A DNA stretch of 64,000 nucleotides from JANQOH01 sp965201115. Lineage in GTDB: Bacteria; Pseudomonadota; Alphaproteobacteria; UBA7887. The notes under the pieces are model-generated. The model ran no database searches, was not told the origin of the DNA, and was given only the letters and a program-made list of their open reading frames with translations. Shown one piece after another: positions 57,105 to 64,000 of the stretch. Every line of letters starts with the position of its first letter. Within the stretch, counting starts at the first letter, position 1. Location of the stretch: contig OZ241745.1 in the NCBI GenBank assembly GCA_965201115.1, positions 2,790,001 to 2,854,000 on the forward strand. The letters run 5' to 3'. A program made the translations under genes and the position numbers.

Positions 57105-57425
57105 CGGACTGCCCGGGCGCGCGGGCGTCTCGCCCGCACGTTTGCGGCAGGCGCAACGCCGGCGGGAAAGCGCGGCGGCGGCCTCCGCGCCCCGGCGCCC
57201 GCGGCATCGAGACGTGCGGACGAGACGCCAACCCCGCCGAAGGCGGGGCCCGGGACCGCGGGCATCCTGCCCGCACGTTTCCGCAAGGCGCGCGATGTTG
57301 CCGTGGAAGCAAGGCCTTTCGCGCCCCCTCTCCGGCGCCCGTGGCGATGAGACGTGCGGGCGAGACGCCCGCGCACCCGGGAAGCGCGCAGCGCCCGGGC
57401 CCCGCCTTCGGCGGGGCGGTTGCGG
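57105..57425. repeat. Dispersed palindromic repeat, locus 7
   Basis: Fills almost the whole lptD-surA gap. It contains two partial units, an inverted double hairpin (57234-57280), the alternative block GCGCGATGTTGCCGTGGAAG shared with locus 5 in opposite orientation, and a final GGCCCCGCCTTCGGCGGGG hairpin 30 bases before surA. Confidence 0.85.
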
Positions 57426-57455
57426 CGGGCGGGCGCGGCGGGTATGGTGGCGGCC

Positions 57456-58751
57456 ATGAATCGGCGCGTTTACCGCGGTTGCCGGAGGGCCTTGCCGTTG
57501 CTTCGATGGATATTGCCGTTCGCCGCGTTGTGGCTCGCGGCGCTTCCGGCGGGTTCACAGGACGCCATGCGCATCGCGGCCGTGGTCAACGGGCGCGCGA
57601 TTTCGGTGTTCGACCTCGAAATGCGCATCGATGTGGCGATCTACAGCGCGAATCTGGCGCCGACCGACGAAATGCGCCGCCGCCTGGCCGGAACGGTGCT
57701 GCGCAACCTTATCGACGAGGCCCTGCAACTGGAGGAGGCGGAAAGCCGCGGCATACGGGTGTCGGAGGCGGACATCGCCGCCGCGGTCGCCCAAATCGAG
57801 GACGGCAACGGCGTCCCGCGCGGCGAGCTCGAGGGGTTCCTCGCGCAGCGCGGGATCGCCATCGGCGCGGTGGTCGACCGCCTGCGCGCGCAGATCGCGT
57901 GGAGCAAATATGTCGGCCAGCGCATCCGCCCCATCGTCGCGGTCGGCGAAGACGAAATCGACGAGGAGATCGCGCGCCTCGAGGCGGCGCGCGGCACGCC
58001 GGAGTATCTGGTCTCGGAAATCGCGCTTTACGGGGATTCCGCCGCGAGCGCCGACGAGCTGCGCGCGACGGCGGAAAGCATCGTTGCGCAGCTGCGCGCC
58101 GGCGCCGATTTCGCCGCCGCGGCCGCGCAGTTCAGCCAGGGCTCGCTTGCGGACGACGGCGGCGACCTGGGCTGGATACAGGAGGGGCGCGGCCGGCCCG
58201 CGATCGAGCGCGCCCTGGCGGACATGGCCGTGGGCGCGATATCCGATCCCATACGGTCGCTCGACGGCTGGCACATCGTGTATTTGCGCGGCAAACGCGA
58301 GGTGACGCCGGAGCCCGAGGTCCCGGTGGAGCTCTTCCTGTCGCAGATCGTGCTTCCGGCGGAAGCCGGGGAAGCGCCGGCGGCCGCGGAGCGCCGCCTC
58401 GCTTCGGCGCGGGAGATCTCCGCCGGCACAAGCGGTTGCGAAGCCCTGCGCGACCGCGGCGATGCGCTGGAAGAGTCGCTGTCGGGCGACTTGGGCTGGG
58501 TGCGGCTCGACGACCTGCCGGAGCGCTTCCGCGACGCGGTGCGCGGCCTTGAGCCCGGCGCGGCCAGCGCGCCGCTGGAGACGGAAAACGGCGTTCACAT
58601 TCTGATGGTGTGCGAACGCAACGATCCCGGCGCGGAAACCGACATCCGCGACACGGTGTACGACGCCATAGCACGGCGCCGCATGGCGGTGCTGGAGCGC
58701 CGCCTGATGCGTGACCTGCGCCGCACCGCATTCGTCGATCTGCGTATCTGA
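57456..58751 (+). CDS. surA: SurA-type periplasmic chaperone/peptidyl-prolyl isomerase
   Basis: 431 residues. Signal peptide (to about residue 31), SurA N-terminal chaperone domain (VVNGRAISVFDLEMRIDVAIY), then two parvulin segments, EYLVSEIALYG ... FSQGSLADDGGDLGWIQEGR (about 180-280) and VELFLSQIVLP ... LGWVRLDDLPERF (about 290-400). Escorts outer-membrane proteins such as LptD. The ATG at 57456 is used; one four codons earlier is possible. In many alphaproteobacteria pdxA follows; here rsmA does. Confidence 0.92.
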   Translation: MNRRVYRGCRRALPLLRWILPFAALWLAALPAGSQDAMRIAAVVNGRAISVFDLEMRIDVAIYSANLAPTDEMRRRLAGTVLRNLIDEALQLEEAESRGIRVSEADIAAAVAQIEDGNGVPRGELEGFLAQRGIAIGAVVDRLRAQIAWSKYVGQRIRPIVAVGEDEIDEEIARLEAARGTPEYLVSEIALYGDSAASADELRATAESIVAQLRAGADFAAAAAQFSQGSLADDGGDLGWIQEGRGRPAIERALADMAVGAISDPIRSLDGWHIVYLRGKREVTPEPEVPVELFLSQIVLPAEAGEAPAAAERRLASAREISAGTSGCEALRDRGDALEESLSGDLGWVRLDDLPERFRDAVRGLEPGAASAPLETENGVHILMVCERNDPGAETDIRDTVYDAIARRRMAVLERRLMRDLRRTAFVDLRI

Positions 58752-59670
58752 CGCCAAGGGCTATCTCCCGATAACCGTCGATACGATACGCCCCGATCTT
58801 TCCGGTTTGCCGCCGCTGCGGGCGGCGATCGCGGGGCGCCGGATCTCGGCGCGCAAGGCGCTGGGGCAGAATTTTCTGCTCGATCTCAATCTCACGCGGC
58901 GCATCGCGCGGGCGGCCGGGCCGCTGGACGGCGCCGGCGTCATCGAGATCGGCGCCGGCCCCGGGGGCCTGACGCGCGCGCTGCTGGAAGCCGGCGCGAA
59001 GGTCGTTGCGGTCGAGCGCGATCGGCGCTTCGCGGCGGCGCTTGCCGAGCTGCAACGCGCCGCGCCGGGCCGCCTGCGGCTCGTGGAGGCGGACGCGCGC
59101 GCGCTCGACCTTCGCGGCCTGGCGCCGGCGCCGCGCCGCGTCGTCGCCAACCTGCCCTACGGCGCGGCCTCCGCCCTGCTCGGAAAGTGGCTCGACGCGC
59201 TGGCGGAAGATCCGGCGTTCGCCGCGGGCTTCACGCTGATGTTCCAGAAGGAGGTCGCGCGGCGCATAACGGCGGCGCCGGGCGGCTCGGCGTGGGGCCG
59301 GCTCGGCGTGTATGCGCAATGGCTGTGCGAAACGTCGATGCTGTTCGACGTCTCGCCGCGCGCGTTCTCGCCGCCGCCGAAAGTGACGTCGACCGTGGTC
59401 AGGCTGGCTCCGCGCCCGGCGCCGTTGTTTGCGGCCGACGCGCGCGCGCTGCGCCGCGCGGCGGCGGCGGCGTTCGGCCAGCGCCGCAAGATGCTGCGCT
59501 CGAGCCTGAAGACGCTGGGCGCCGGTGTGGATGTAACGGAACTGCTCGCGGCGGCGGAGGTGGATGGGAGCGCGCGCGCGGAAACGCTGGGGATCGCCGG
59601 ATATTGCCGGCTGGCGAACGCGCTCGTCCGGATCGAGGCCCGGCGGCGAGCCGCCCCGCCGCATCCGTAA
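58711..59670 (+). CDS. rsmA: 16S rRNA dimethyladenosine transferase RsmA
   Basis: About 285-319 residues. SAM-binding motif EIGAGPGGLTRALLEAG, catalytic NLPYGAAS, and FSPPPKVTSTVVRL; dimethylates two adjacent adenines near the 3' end of 16S rRNA. The N-terminus is uncertain. The only usual start codons in frame are GTG at 58711, which overlaps surA by 41 bases, and TTG at 58807, which lies in the conserved LPPL. An ATA at 58771, eight or nine bases after AAGGG, would give the length seen in relatives. Confidence 0.93.
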   Translation: MTCAAPHSSICVSDAKGYLPITVDTIRPDLSGLPPLRAAIAGRRISARKALGQNFLLDLNLTRRIARAAGPLDGAGVIEIGAGPGGLTRALLEAGAKVVAVERDRRFAAALAELQRAAPGRLRLVEADARALDLRGLAPAPRRVVANLPYGAASALLGKWLDALAEDPAFAAGFTLMFQKEVARRITAAPGGSAWGRLGVYAQWLCETSMLFDVSPRAFSPPPKVTSTVVRLAPRPAPLFAADARALRRAAAAAFGQRRKMLRSSLKTLGAGVDVTELLAAAEVDGSARAETLGIAGYCRLANALVRIEARRRAAPPHP

Positions 59671-59761
59671 CGCGGAAACCGGGCGCCGCGTCCTCGGGGC
59701 CGGCATCTTTCGGTTGCGGGCGCAACAGTCGCATGCCGGCCTGGAGGCCGTGGCGCCCGGA

Positions 59762-60403
59762 TTAGCCGGATTGAAGCCCGGCGACGAAGCGGCTCATGCC
59801 CACGTAGCGCGCCCGGCGCAGACGTTCGGCCGCGAGAATAGCCGTAACGTCGGCGACCGCGCGCTCGATCCCATCGTTGACGATAATGTAGTCGTATTCC
59901 GCCCAGTGGGTCATTTCGCCCGCCGCCTTGGCGATGCGTCCGGCGACCGCTTCCTCGCTGTCCTGCGCGCGCTTGCGCAGGCGCGCCTCGAGCGCGCCGG
60001 GCGACGGCGGCAGGATGAAAACCTTGACGACGGCGTCGCGCGCGGTCTCCGTCAGCTGCTGCGCGCCTTGCCAGTCGATGTCGAACAATACGTCGCGCCC
60101 CTCGCCGATCGCGCGTTCGACCGGCAGGCGCGGTGTGCCGTAATCGCGGCCGAACACGCGCGCATGCTCCATCAGCTCGCCCGCCGCGACCATCGCGTCG
60201 AACTCCGCCTGCTTGACGAAACGGTAATCGACGCCGGGCTTCTCATCGGGCCGGGGCGACCGGGTGGTCACCGATACCGACATGCGCAGGTTCTTGTCGG
60301 CGGCGAGCAGGCGGCGCGCGATGGTCGTCTTGCCCGCCCCCGACGGCGACGAGACAATGAGCATCAGCCCGCGCCGCGCCGGCCCGGGAAACGCGGCGAT
60401 CAT
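59762..60403 (-). CDS. gmk: Guanylate kinase
   Basis: 213 residues. P-loop SSPSGAGKTT (18-27), GMP-binding SVSVTTRSPRPDE and VDYRFV, and FDIDWQGAQQL. Converts GMP to GDP. Convergent with rsmA and divergent from bioB across 155 bases. A second ATG 13 codons in is possible. Confidence 0.96.
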   Translation of the reverse strand: MIAAFPGPARRGLMLIVSSPSGAGKTTIARRLLAADKNLRMSVSVTTRSPRPDEKPGVDYRFVKQAEFDAMVAAGELMEHARVFGRDYGTPRLPVERAIGEGRDVLFDIDWQGAQQLTETARDAVVKVFILPPSPGALEARLRKRAQDSEEAVAGRIAKAAGEMTHWAEYDYIIVNDGIERAVADVTAILAAERLRRARYVGMSRFVAGLQSG

Positions 60404-60557
60404 GCCGGGCGCCGTTCGGGCGGGAGCGCCCGCGGGGCGCCGCGATCATGGGGGAATCGGGTCACGGGCGGCCTCGTTCGGCTGGCGCGCCGGTTGGATG
60501 GCGAGCGGAAACCCTGTATGCTCCCGCGCGCCGCGAAAATCCAGTGGGGCCGGAATC

Positions 60558-61556
60558 GTGAACGAACGGCAGGGGGCGAACGGCGCTCCGGGCGCGGAGG
60601 TCCGGCACGACTGGACGCCGGAAGCGGCGCTGGCGCTGCTCGACCTCCCCTTCAACGAACTGATTTACCGGGCGCAGACCGTTCACCGGCGCTATTTCGA
60701 CCCCGCGCGCGTGCAGATGTCCACGCTGCTGTCGATAAAAACCGGCGGCTGCCCGGAAGACTGCGCCTACTGCCCGCAAAGCGCGCATTTCGACGCCGGG
60801 GTCGAAGCGTCGAAACTCATGGACGCGGAAGCGGTGACGGCCTCCGCGCGGCGCGCGCGCGACGCCGGCGCCAGCCGCTATTGCATGGGCGCGGCGTGGC
60901 GCGGCCCGAAGGACCGCGACCTCGACCGCGTGTGCGCCATGGTCGCGGCGGTGAAGGCGCTGGGCATGGAGACCTGCGTTACGCTCGGCATGCTCGCCGA
61001 GGGCCAGGCGGAGCGGCTGAAGCGCGCGGGGCTCGACTATTACAATCACAACATCGATACGTCGCCGGAATTCTACGGCGAGATCGTGACGACGCGCACG
61101 TTCGGGGATCGGCTGGAAACCCTCGAGCGCGTCCGCGCCGCCGGCATCGCCGTGTGCTGCGGCGGGATTGTCGGCATGGGCGAGAGCCGCCGCGACCGCG
61201 CGGGGATGCTGGCCGCGCTCGCCTCCCTGCCGCGCCATCCGGAGAGCGTTCCCGTCAACATGCTGGTTCGCGTGCCCGGCACGCCGCTCGGCGGCGCCGA
61301 GCCGCTCGACAGTTTCGAGTTCGTGCGCACGGTCGCCGCGGCGCGCATTGCAATGCCGCGCTCGGTCGTGCGGCTGTCGGCCGGGCGCGAGACCATGAAC
61401 GACGAGACGCAGGCGCTGGCGTTCCTGGCCGGCGCCAATTCGATCTTCATCGGCGACAAGCTGCTGACCACGCCCAACCCGCAACGCGAACGCGACAAGC
61501 GTCTGTGGGAGCGCCTGGGCGTTTTGCCCATGCCCGCCGGCGCCGCGGCCGCGTAG
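60558..61556 (+). CDS. bioB: Biotin synthase
   Basis: 332 residues, radical-SAM enzyme inserting sulfur into dethiobiotin. The [4Fe-4S] motif is CPEDCAYC (C65, C69, C72), with YYNHNIDTSPEFY and the C-terminal FLAGANSIFIGDKLLTT. Other bio genes are not adjacent. The start is GTG at 60558; the frame is open back to 60264 over the gmk promoter region. Confidence 0.96.
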   Translation: MNERQGANGAPGAEVRHDWTPEAALALLDLPFNELIYRAQTVHRRYFDPARVQMSTLLSIKTGGCPEDCAYCPQSAHFDAGVEASKLMDAEAVTASARRARDAGASRYCMGAAWRGPKDRDLDRVCAMVAAVKALGMETCVTLGMLAEGQAERLKRAGLDYYNHNIDTSPEFYGEIVTTRTFGDRLETLERVRAAGIAVCCGGIVGMGESRRDRAGMLAALASLPRHPESVPVNMLVRVPGTPLGGAEPLDSFEFVRTVAAARIAMPRSVVRLSAGRETMNDETQALAFLAGANSIFIGDKLLTTPNPQRERDKRLWERLGVLPMPAGAAAA

Positions 61557-61609
61557 GGGGCGGGGCGCCTCGGCCACCGTTCGGGCGGGGCGGGGCAGGG
61601 CGCGCCGGG

Positions 61610-61665
61610 CGCAAACGTGCGGGCGAGACGCCCGCGCACACAGGAAGCGCGCGCCTTCGGCGCGG
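61610..61665 (+). repeat. Dispersed palindromic repeat, locus 8
   Basis: CAAACGTGCGGGCGAGACGC and the CACAGGAAGCGCGCGCCTTC module lie between convergent bioB and the hydrolase gene. This copy shows an uninterrupted version of the junction into which the IS inserted at locus 3. Confidence 0.8.
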
Positions 61666-61668
61666 GCG

Positions 61669-62853
61669 TTACGGATAGGCGCCGGTTTCCCAGCGGACGG
61701 TTTTGCCGCGGGCGGCGGCGCGGGCGCCGAAAACTGTTCCGGGGTGGGTCTCGGCAACAGCGGCGTAAGCGGCGGCGATGTCCGCCAGGTCGCGCCCGCG
61801 GGAGGCGTCGTCGCGCGCGCGGGCTTCGCTCCACGCGCGCCACGCGGCGTATTCGGCGGCGAACTCCGGGCCGGCGGCGTAGGTTTCCGCCGCCTCGGCC
61901 ATCGCCTTGAGCGCGCGGGCCTCGGCGCCGCCCGGCTCCGCGGCGCCCCATTGCGCCGCCAGCGCTTGCAGCGCCGCGTTTTCGGCATGGCGCTCGATGC
62001 CGCTTCCCAACCGATCCCAGGCGGCGATGCGGTTCGCGAGACGCCATCGATAGACATCGGACAGCGCGGGGTCGAAGGGCCGCGCGGCGAGCGCCTTTTC
62101 CAGCACCCAGTCGAGCGCCCGCGCGAATGTGTCCGCCGGCGCCCATTCGTGGCCGCCGTCGAAAATCTCGATCGACCGCGCCACGCCGCCGGCCAGGAAC
62201 AGGCGCATGCGCCTGGCGTGATGGAAGTTGAAATCGAGCGTCCCGAAGGTTCCGAAGATGACCATGTTCCCGTTGCCCGGCGTCATGAAGCCGCGTCCGC
62301 CCCACGGCCCGGCGGATTGCAGGATCATGCCGCGAAACCCGGGCCGCAGCGCGGGATATGCGCTGCATACGCGCGCCGCGCCCGACAGGCCCGAGCAGAA
62401 CAGGGCGCCGGGATGCGCGCGCGTCCGCGCCAGCAGGTCGTCGTAGGCGCACTCGAAATTGGGCAGCCAGTCGGGCGTTCCGTTGCGCGACTCCACGAGC
62501 ATGGCGACGATCCAGCGGTCGCGCGTCAGCGGGCCGGCCATCGCGCCCATTTCCGCGTCGCCGTCGGGCGCGGCGAGGAACATGGCGGGGTAGCGCCGTT
62601 CGTGCGCCCCGTAATCGTCGGGCAGGCGCAAATCGTAGGAATAGGTCTCGCGCACGTGCTCCGAATCGGTGTCCATATGCTCGCCGGTACGGCAGACGAT
62701 GCGGACCGTTTCGCCCGGCGGCAGGTACGCATCCGGGGGAGTCGGCTCCGCGGCGCCGGCGGCGGCGGCAAGACACGCGGGCGCGGCGGCGGCGAGGATG
62801 AGCGCCGCCGCCCCGGCCCCGGCGGAGGGCCGGCGGCCCCGCGCGCGCGCCAT
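61669..62853 (-). CDS. Secreted alpha/beta-hydrolase-like esterase
   Basis: 394 residues with a signal peptide (ending AAAGAAEP). Nucleophile elbow CSGLSGAARV (Ser in GLSGA) and a C-terminal GGHEWAPADTF histidine suggest an esterase or PHB-depolymerase-like fold; the central GTFGTLDFNFHHARRM region is typical of such hydrolases. A helical Ala-rich tail of about 130 residues follows. Starts immediately after the acyl-CoA dehydrogenase stop, so probably co-transcribed. Substrate unknown. Confidence 0.75.
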   Translation of the reverse strand: MARARGRRPSAGAGAAALILAAAAPACLAAAAGAAEPTPPDAYLPPGETVRIVCRTGEHMDTDSEHVRETYSYDLRLPDDYGAHERRYPAMFLAAPDGDAEMGAMAGPLTRDRWIVAMLVESRNGTPDWLPNFECAYDDLLARTRAHPGALFCSGLSGAARVCSAYPALRPGFRGMILQSAGPWGGRGFMTPGNGNMVIFGTFGTLDFNFHHARRMRLFLAGGVARSIEIFDGGHEWAPADTFARALDWVLEKALAARPFDPALSDVYRWRLANRIAAWDRLGSGIERHAENAALQALAAQWGAAEPGGAEARALKAMAEAAETYAAGPEFAAEYAAWRAWSEARARDDASRGRDLADIAAAYAAVAETHPGTVFGARAAARGKTVRWETGAYP

Positions 62854-64000
62854 CTAGTTGTAGCGGCGCAGTTCGAGCCGCGCGACCTGGTTGCGATGCA
62901 CTTCGTCGGGGCCGTCGGCCAGGCGCAGCACGCGGGCGTGGGCGTAGGCCGAGGCGAGGCCGAAATCGCGCGTCACGCCGCCGCCGCCATGCGCCTGGAT
63001 CGCCCAGTCGATCACCTGGCAGGCCATGTTCGGCGCCGCCACCTTGATCATGGCGATTTCCTTGCGCGCCTCCTTGTTGCCGACCGTGTCCATCTTGTGC
63101 GCGGCCATGAGCACGAGCAGGCGCGCCTGGTCGATCATGATGCGCGCGTCGGCGATACGCTCCTGCGTCACGGTCCGGTCGGCGACGGGCTTTCCGAAGG
63201 CGATACGCGACTTGGCGCGCTTGCACATTTTCTCCAGCGCGCGCTCGGCCTGGCCGATCAGCCTCATGCAGTGGTGGATGCGCCCCGGCCCCAGCCGCCC
63301 CTGCGCGATCTCGAACCCGCGCCCTTCGCCCAGCAGCATGTTGGCGGCCGGCACGCGCACGTCGGTAAAGGTCATCTCGGCGTGGCCGTGCGGCCCGTCG
63401 TCGTACCCGAACACCGGAAGCCAGCGCACGATCTCGACGCCCGGCGCGTCGATGGGCACGAGGATCATGGACTGCCGGCGGTGGCGATCCGGGTTGCCGG
63501 CGTCGGACTTGCCCATGAAGATCAGGATTTTGCAGCGCGGGTCCGGCGCGCCGGAGGTCCACCACTTGCGGCCGTTGACGACGTATTCGCCGCCGTCGCG
63601 CCGGATGCTCGATTCGATATTGGTGGCGTCGGACGAGGCCACGTCGGGCTCGGTCATGGCGAACGCCGAGCGGATCTCGCCGGCGAGCAGGGGCTCGAGC
63701 CATTGCTTCTTCTGCTCCGGCGTGCCGTAGCGCTCAAGCACTTCCATGTTGCCGGTGTCGGGAGCGGAGCAGTTGAACACTTCGGGCGCGTAGGGCGAGC
63801 GCCCCATGATTTCGCACAGCGGGGCGTATTCGAGGTTGGCCAGGCCGGGGCTGCGTTCGGAATCGGGCAGGAACAGGTTCCACAGCCCGGCCGCGCGCGC
63901 CTTGGGCTTCAGTTCGTCGAGGATCGGCGGCGGCGTCCAGCGCCCGCCCGCCTCGATCTGCTCCTCGAACACGCTTTCGTTCGGATAGACGTGCTCGTCC
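62854..64000 (-). CDS. Acyl-CoA dehydrogenase, N-terminus beyond the window
   Basis: About 380 residues visible; the frame stays open to the right edge (DEHVYPNESVFEEQ at the start). FAD/substrate motifs: AMTEPDVASSDATNIE, YVVNGRKWWTSGA, and the C-terminal IQAHGGGGVTRDFG with ADGPDEVHRNQVA. It matches the large ACAD10/11-like or phosphotransferase-associated group that acts on varied acyl-CoAs. Confidence 0.93.
   Translation of the reverse strand, partial: DEHVYPNESVFEEQIEAGGRWTPPPILDELKPKARAAGLWNLFLPDSERSPGLANLEYAPLCEIMGRSPYAPEVFNCSAPDTGNMEVLERYGTPEQKKQWLEPLLAGEIRSAFAMTEPDVASSDATNIESSIRRDGGEYVVNGRKWWTSGAPDPRCKILIFMGKSDAGNPDRHRRQSMILVPIDAPGVEIVRWLPVFGYDDGPHGHAEMTFTDVRVPAANMLLGEGRGFEIAQGRLGPGRIHHCMRLIGQAERALEKMCKRAKSRIAFGKPVADRTVTQERIADARIMIDQARLLVLMAAHKMDTVGNKEARKEIAMIKVAAPNMACQVIDWAIQAHGGGGVTRDFGLASAYAHARVLRLADGPDEVHRNQVARLELRRYN

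Noticed and set aside
60264..60557. N-terminal extension of biotin synthase
   Set aside because: Overlaps gmk in the opposite strand, has atypical composition, and biotin synthases begin near the chosen GTG.

Overview
The window is a very GC-rich chromosomal segment that reads as an alphaproteobacterium, order undetermined. The markers are a DUF4167 protein beside clpB, a DUF1640 coiled-coil protein, the block lptF-lptG-lptD-surA-rsmA with gmk beside it, and the order bamD-recN-ligA. No rRNA and no complete taxonomic marker is present, so the order and family cannot be named from the sequence alone.

Layout. At 1-8720 all genes are on the minus strand: sufS (cut by the left edge), a DUF1640 protein, three molybdenum-cofactor maturation genes (split XdhC plus a MoeA-like/MobA-like fusion), ligA, recN and bamD. 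At 8868-12518 a plus-strand unit encodes a secreted cyclase-family hydrolase, an MBL-fold hydrolase and a DASS anion transporter. lepA and a complete branched-chain amino acid type ABC transporter (livK-H-M-G-F order) occupy 12635-19626 on the minus strand. An IS110-family element of the IS1111 type (about 19791-21386) has inserted into a dispersed palindromic repeat, and a 0.6 kb array of the same repeat follows. At 22006-25788 are gamma-glutamyltransferase, a frameshifted glutathione-dependent formaldehyde dehydrogenase and an SMP-30 family protein. At 26074-31604 are an M23 peptidase with OapA/LysM-like repeats, clpB and a DUF4167 protein.

At 31806-32652 a markedly lower-GC islet carries a PIN-domain protein that overlaps a Cas2/VapD-like small protein, a toxin-antitoxin-style pair. 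Next come a zinc alcohol dehydrogenase, an RND efflux pump (inner-membrane gene frameshifted) with its adaptor, and a membrane-anchored repeat protein. yggT, tRNA-Ala(CGC) and an SH3-domain protein follow. A 2-oxoacid dehydrogenase operon (GST, frameshifted E1-alpha, E1-beta, E2, E3, proline iminopeptidase) spans 40446-47500. An orphan two-domain oligopeptide-type ABC ATPase, an OmpA lipoprotein, holC and pepA lie at 47848-52446. The outer-membrane biogenesis block lptF-lptG-lptD-surA-rsmA runs to 59670, followed by gmk, bioB, a secreted alpha/beta-hydrolase-like protein and a partial acyl-CoA dehydrogenase at the right edge.

Three themes deserve attention. First, a modular palindromic repeat is scattered between genes (eight loci) and is the insertion target of the IS110-type element, whose long 3' noncoding region is a candidate guide (bridge/seek) RNA. 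Second, the Cas2-like plus PIN gene pair in the low-GC islet may be an uncharacterised toxin-antitoxin-type module. Third, three conserved genes each carry a single-base deletion, which suggests assembly error at least as strongly as true gene decay.
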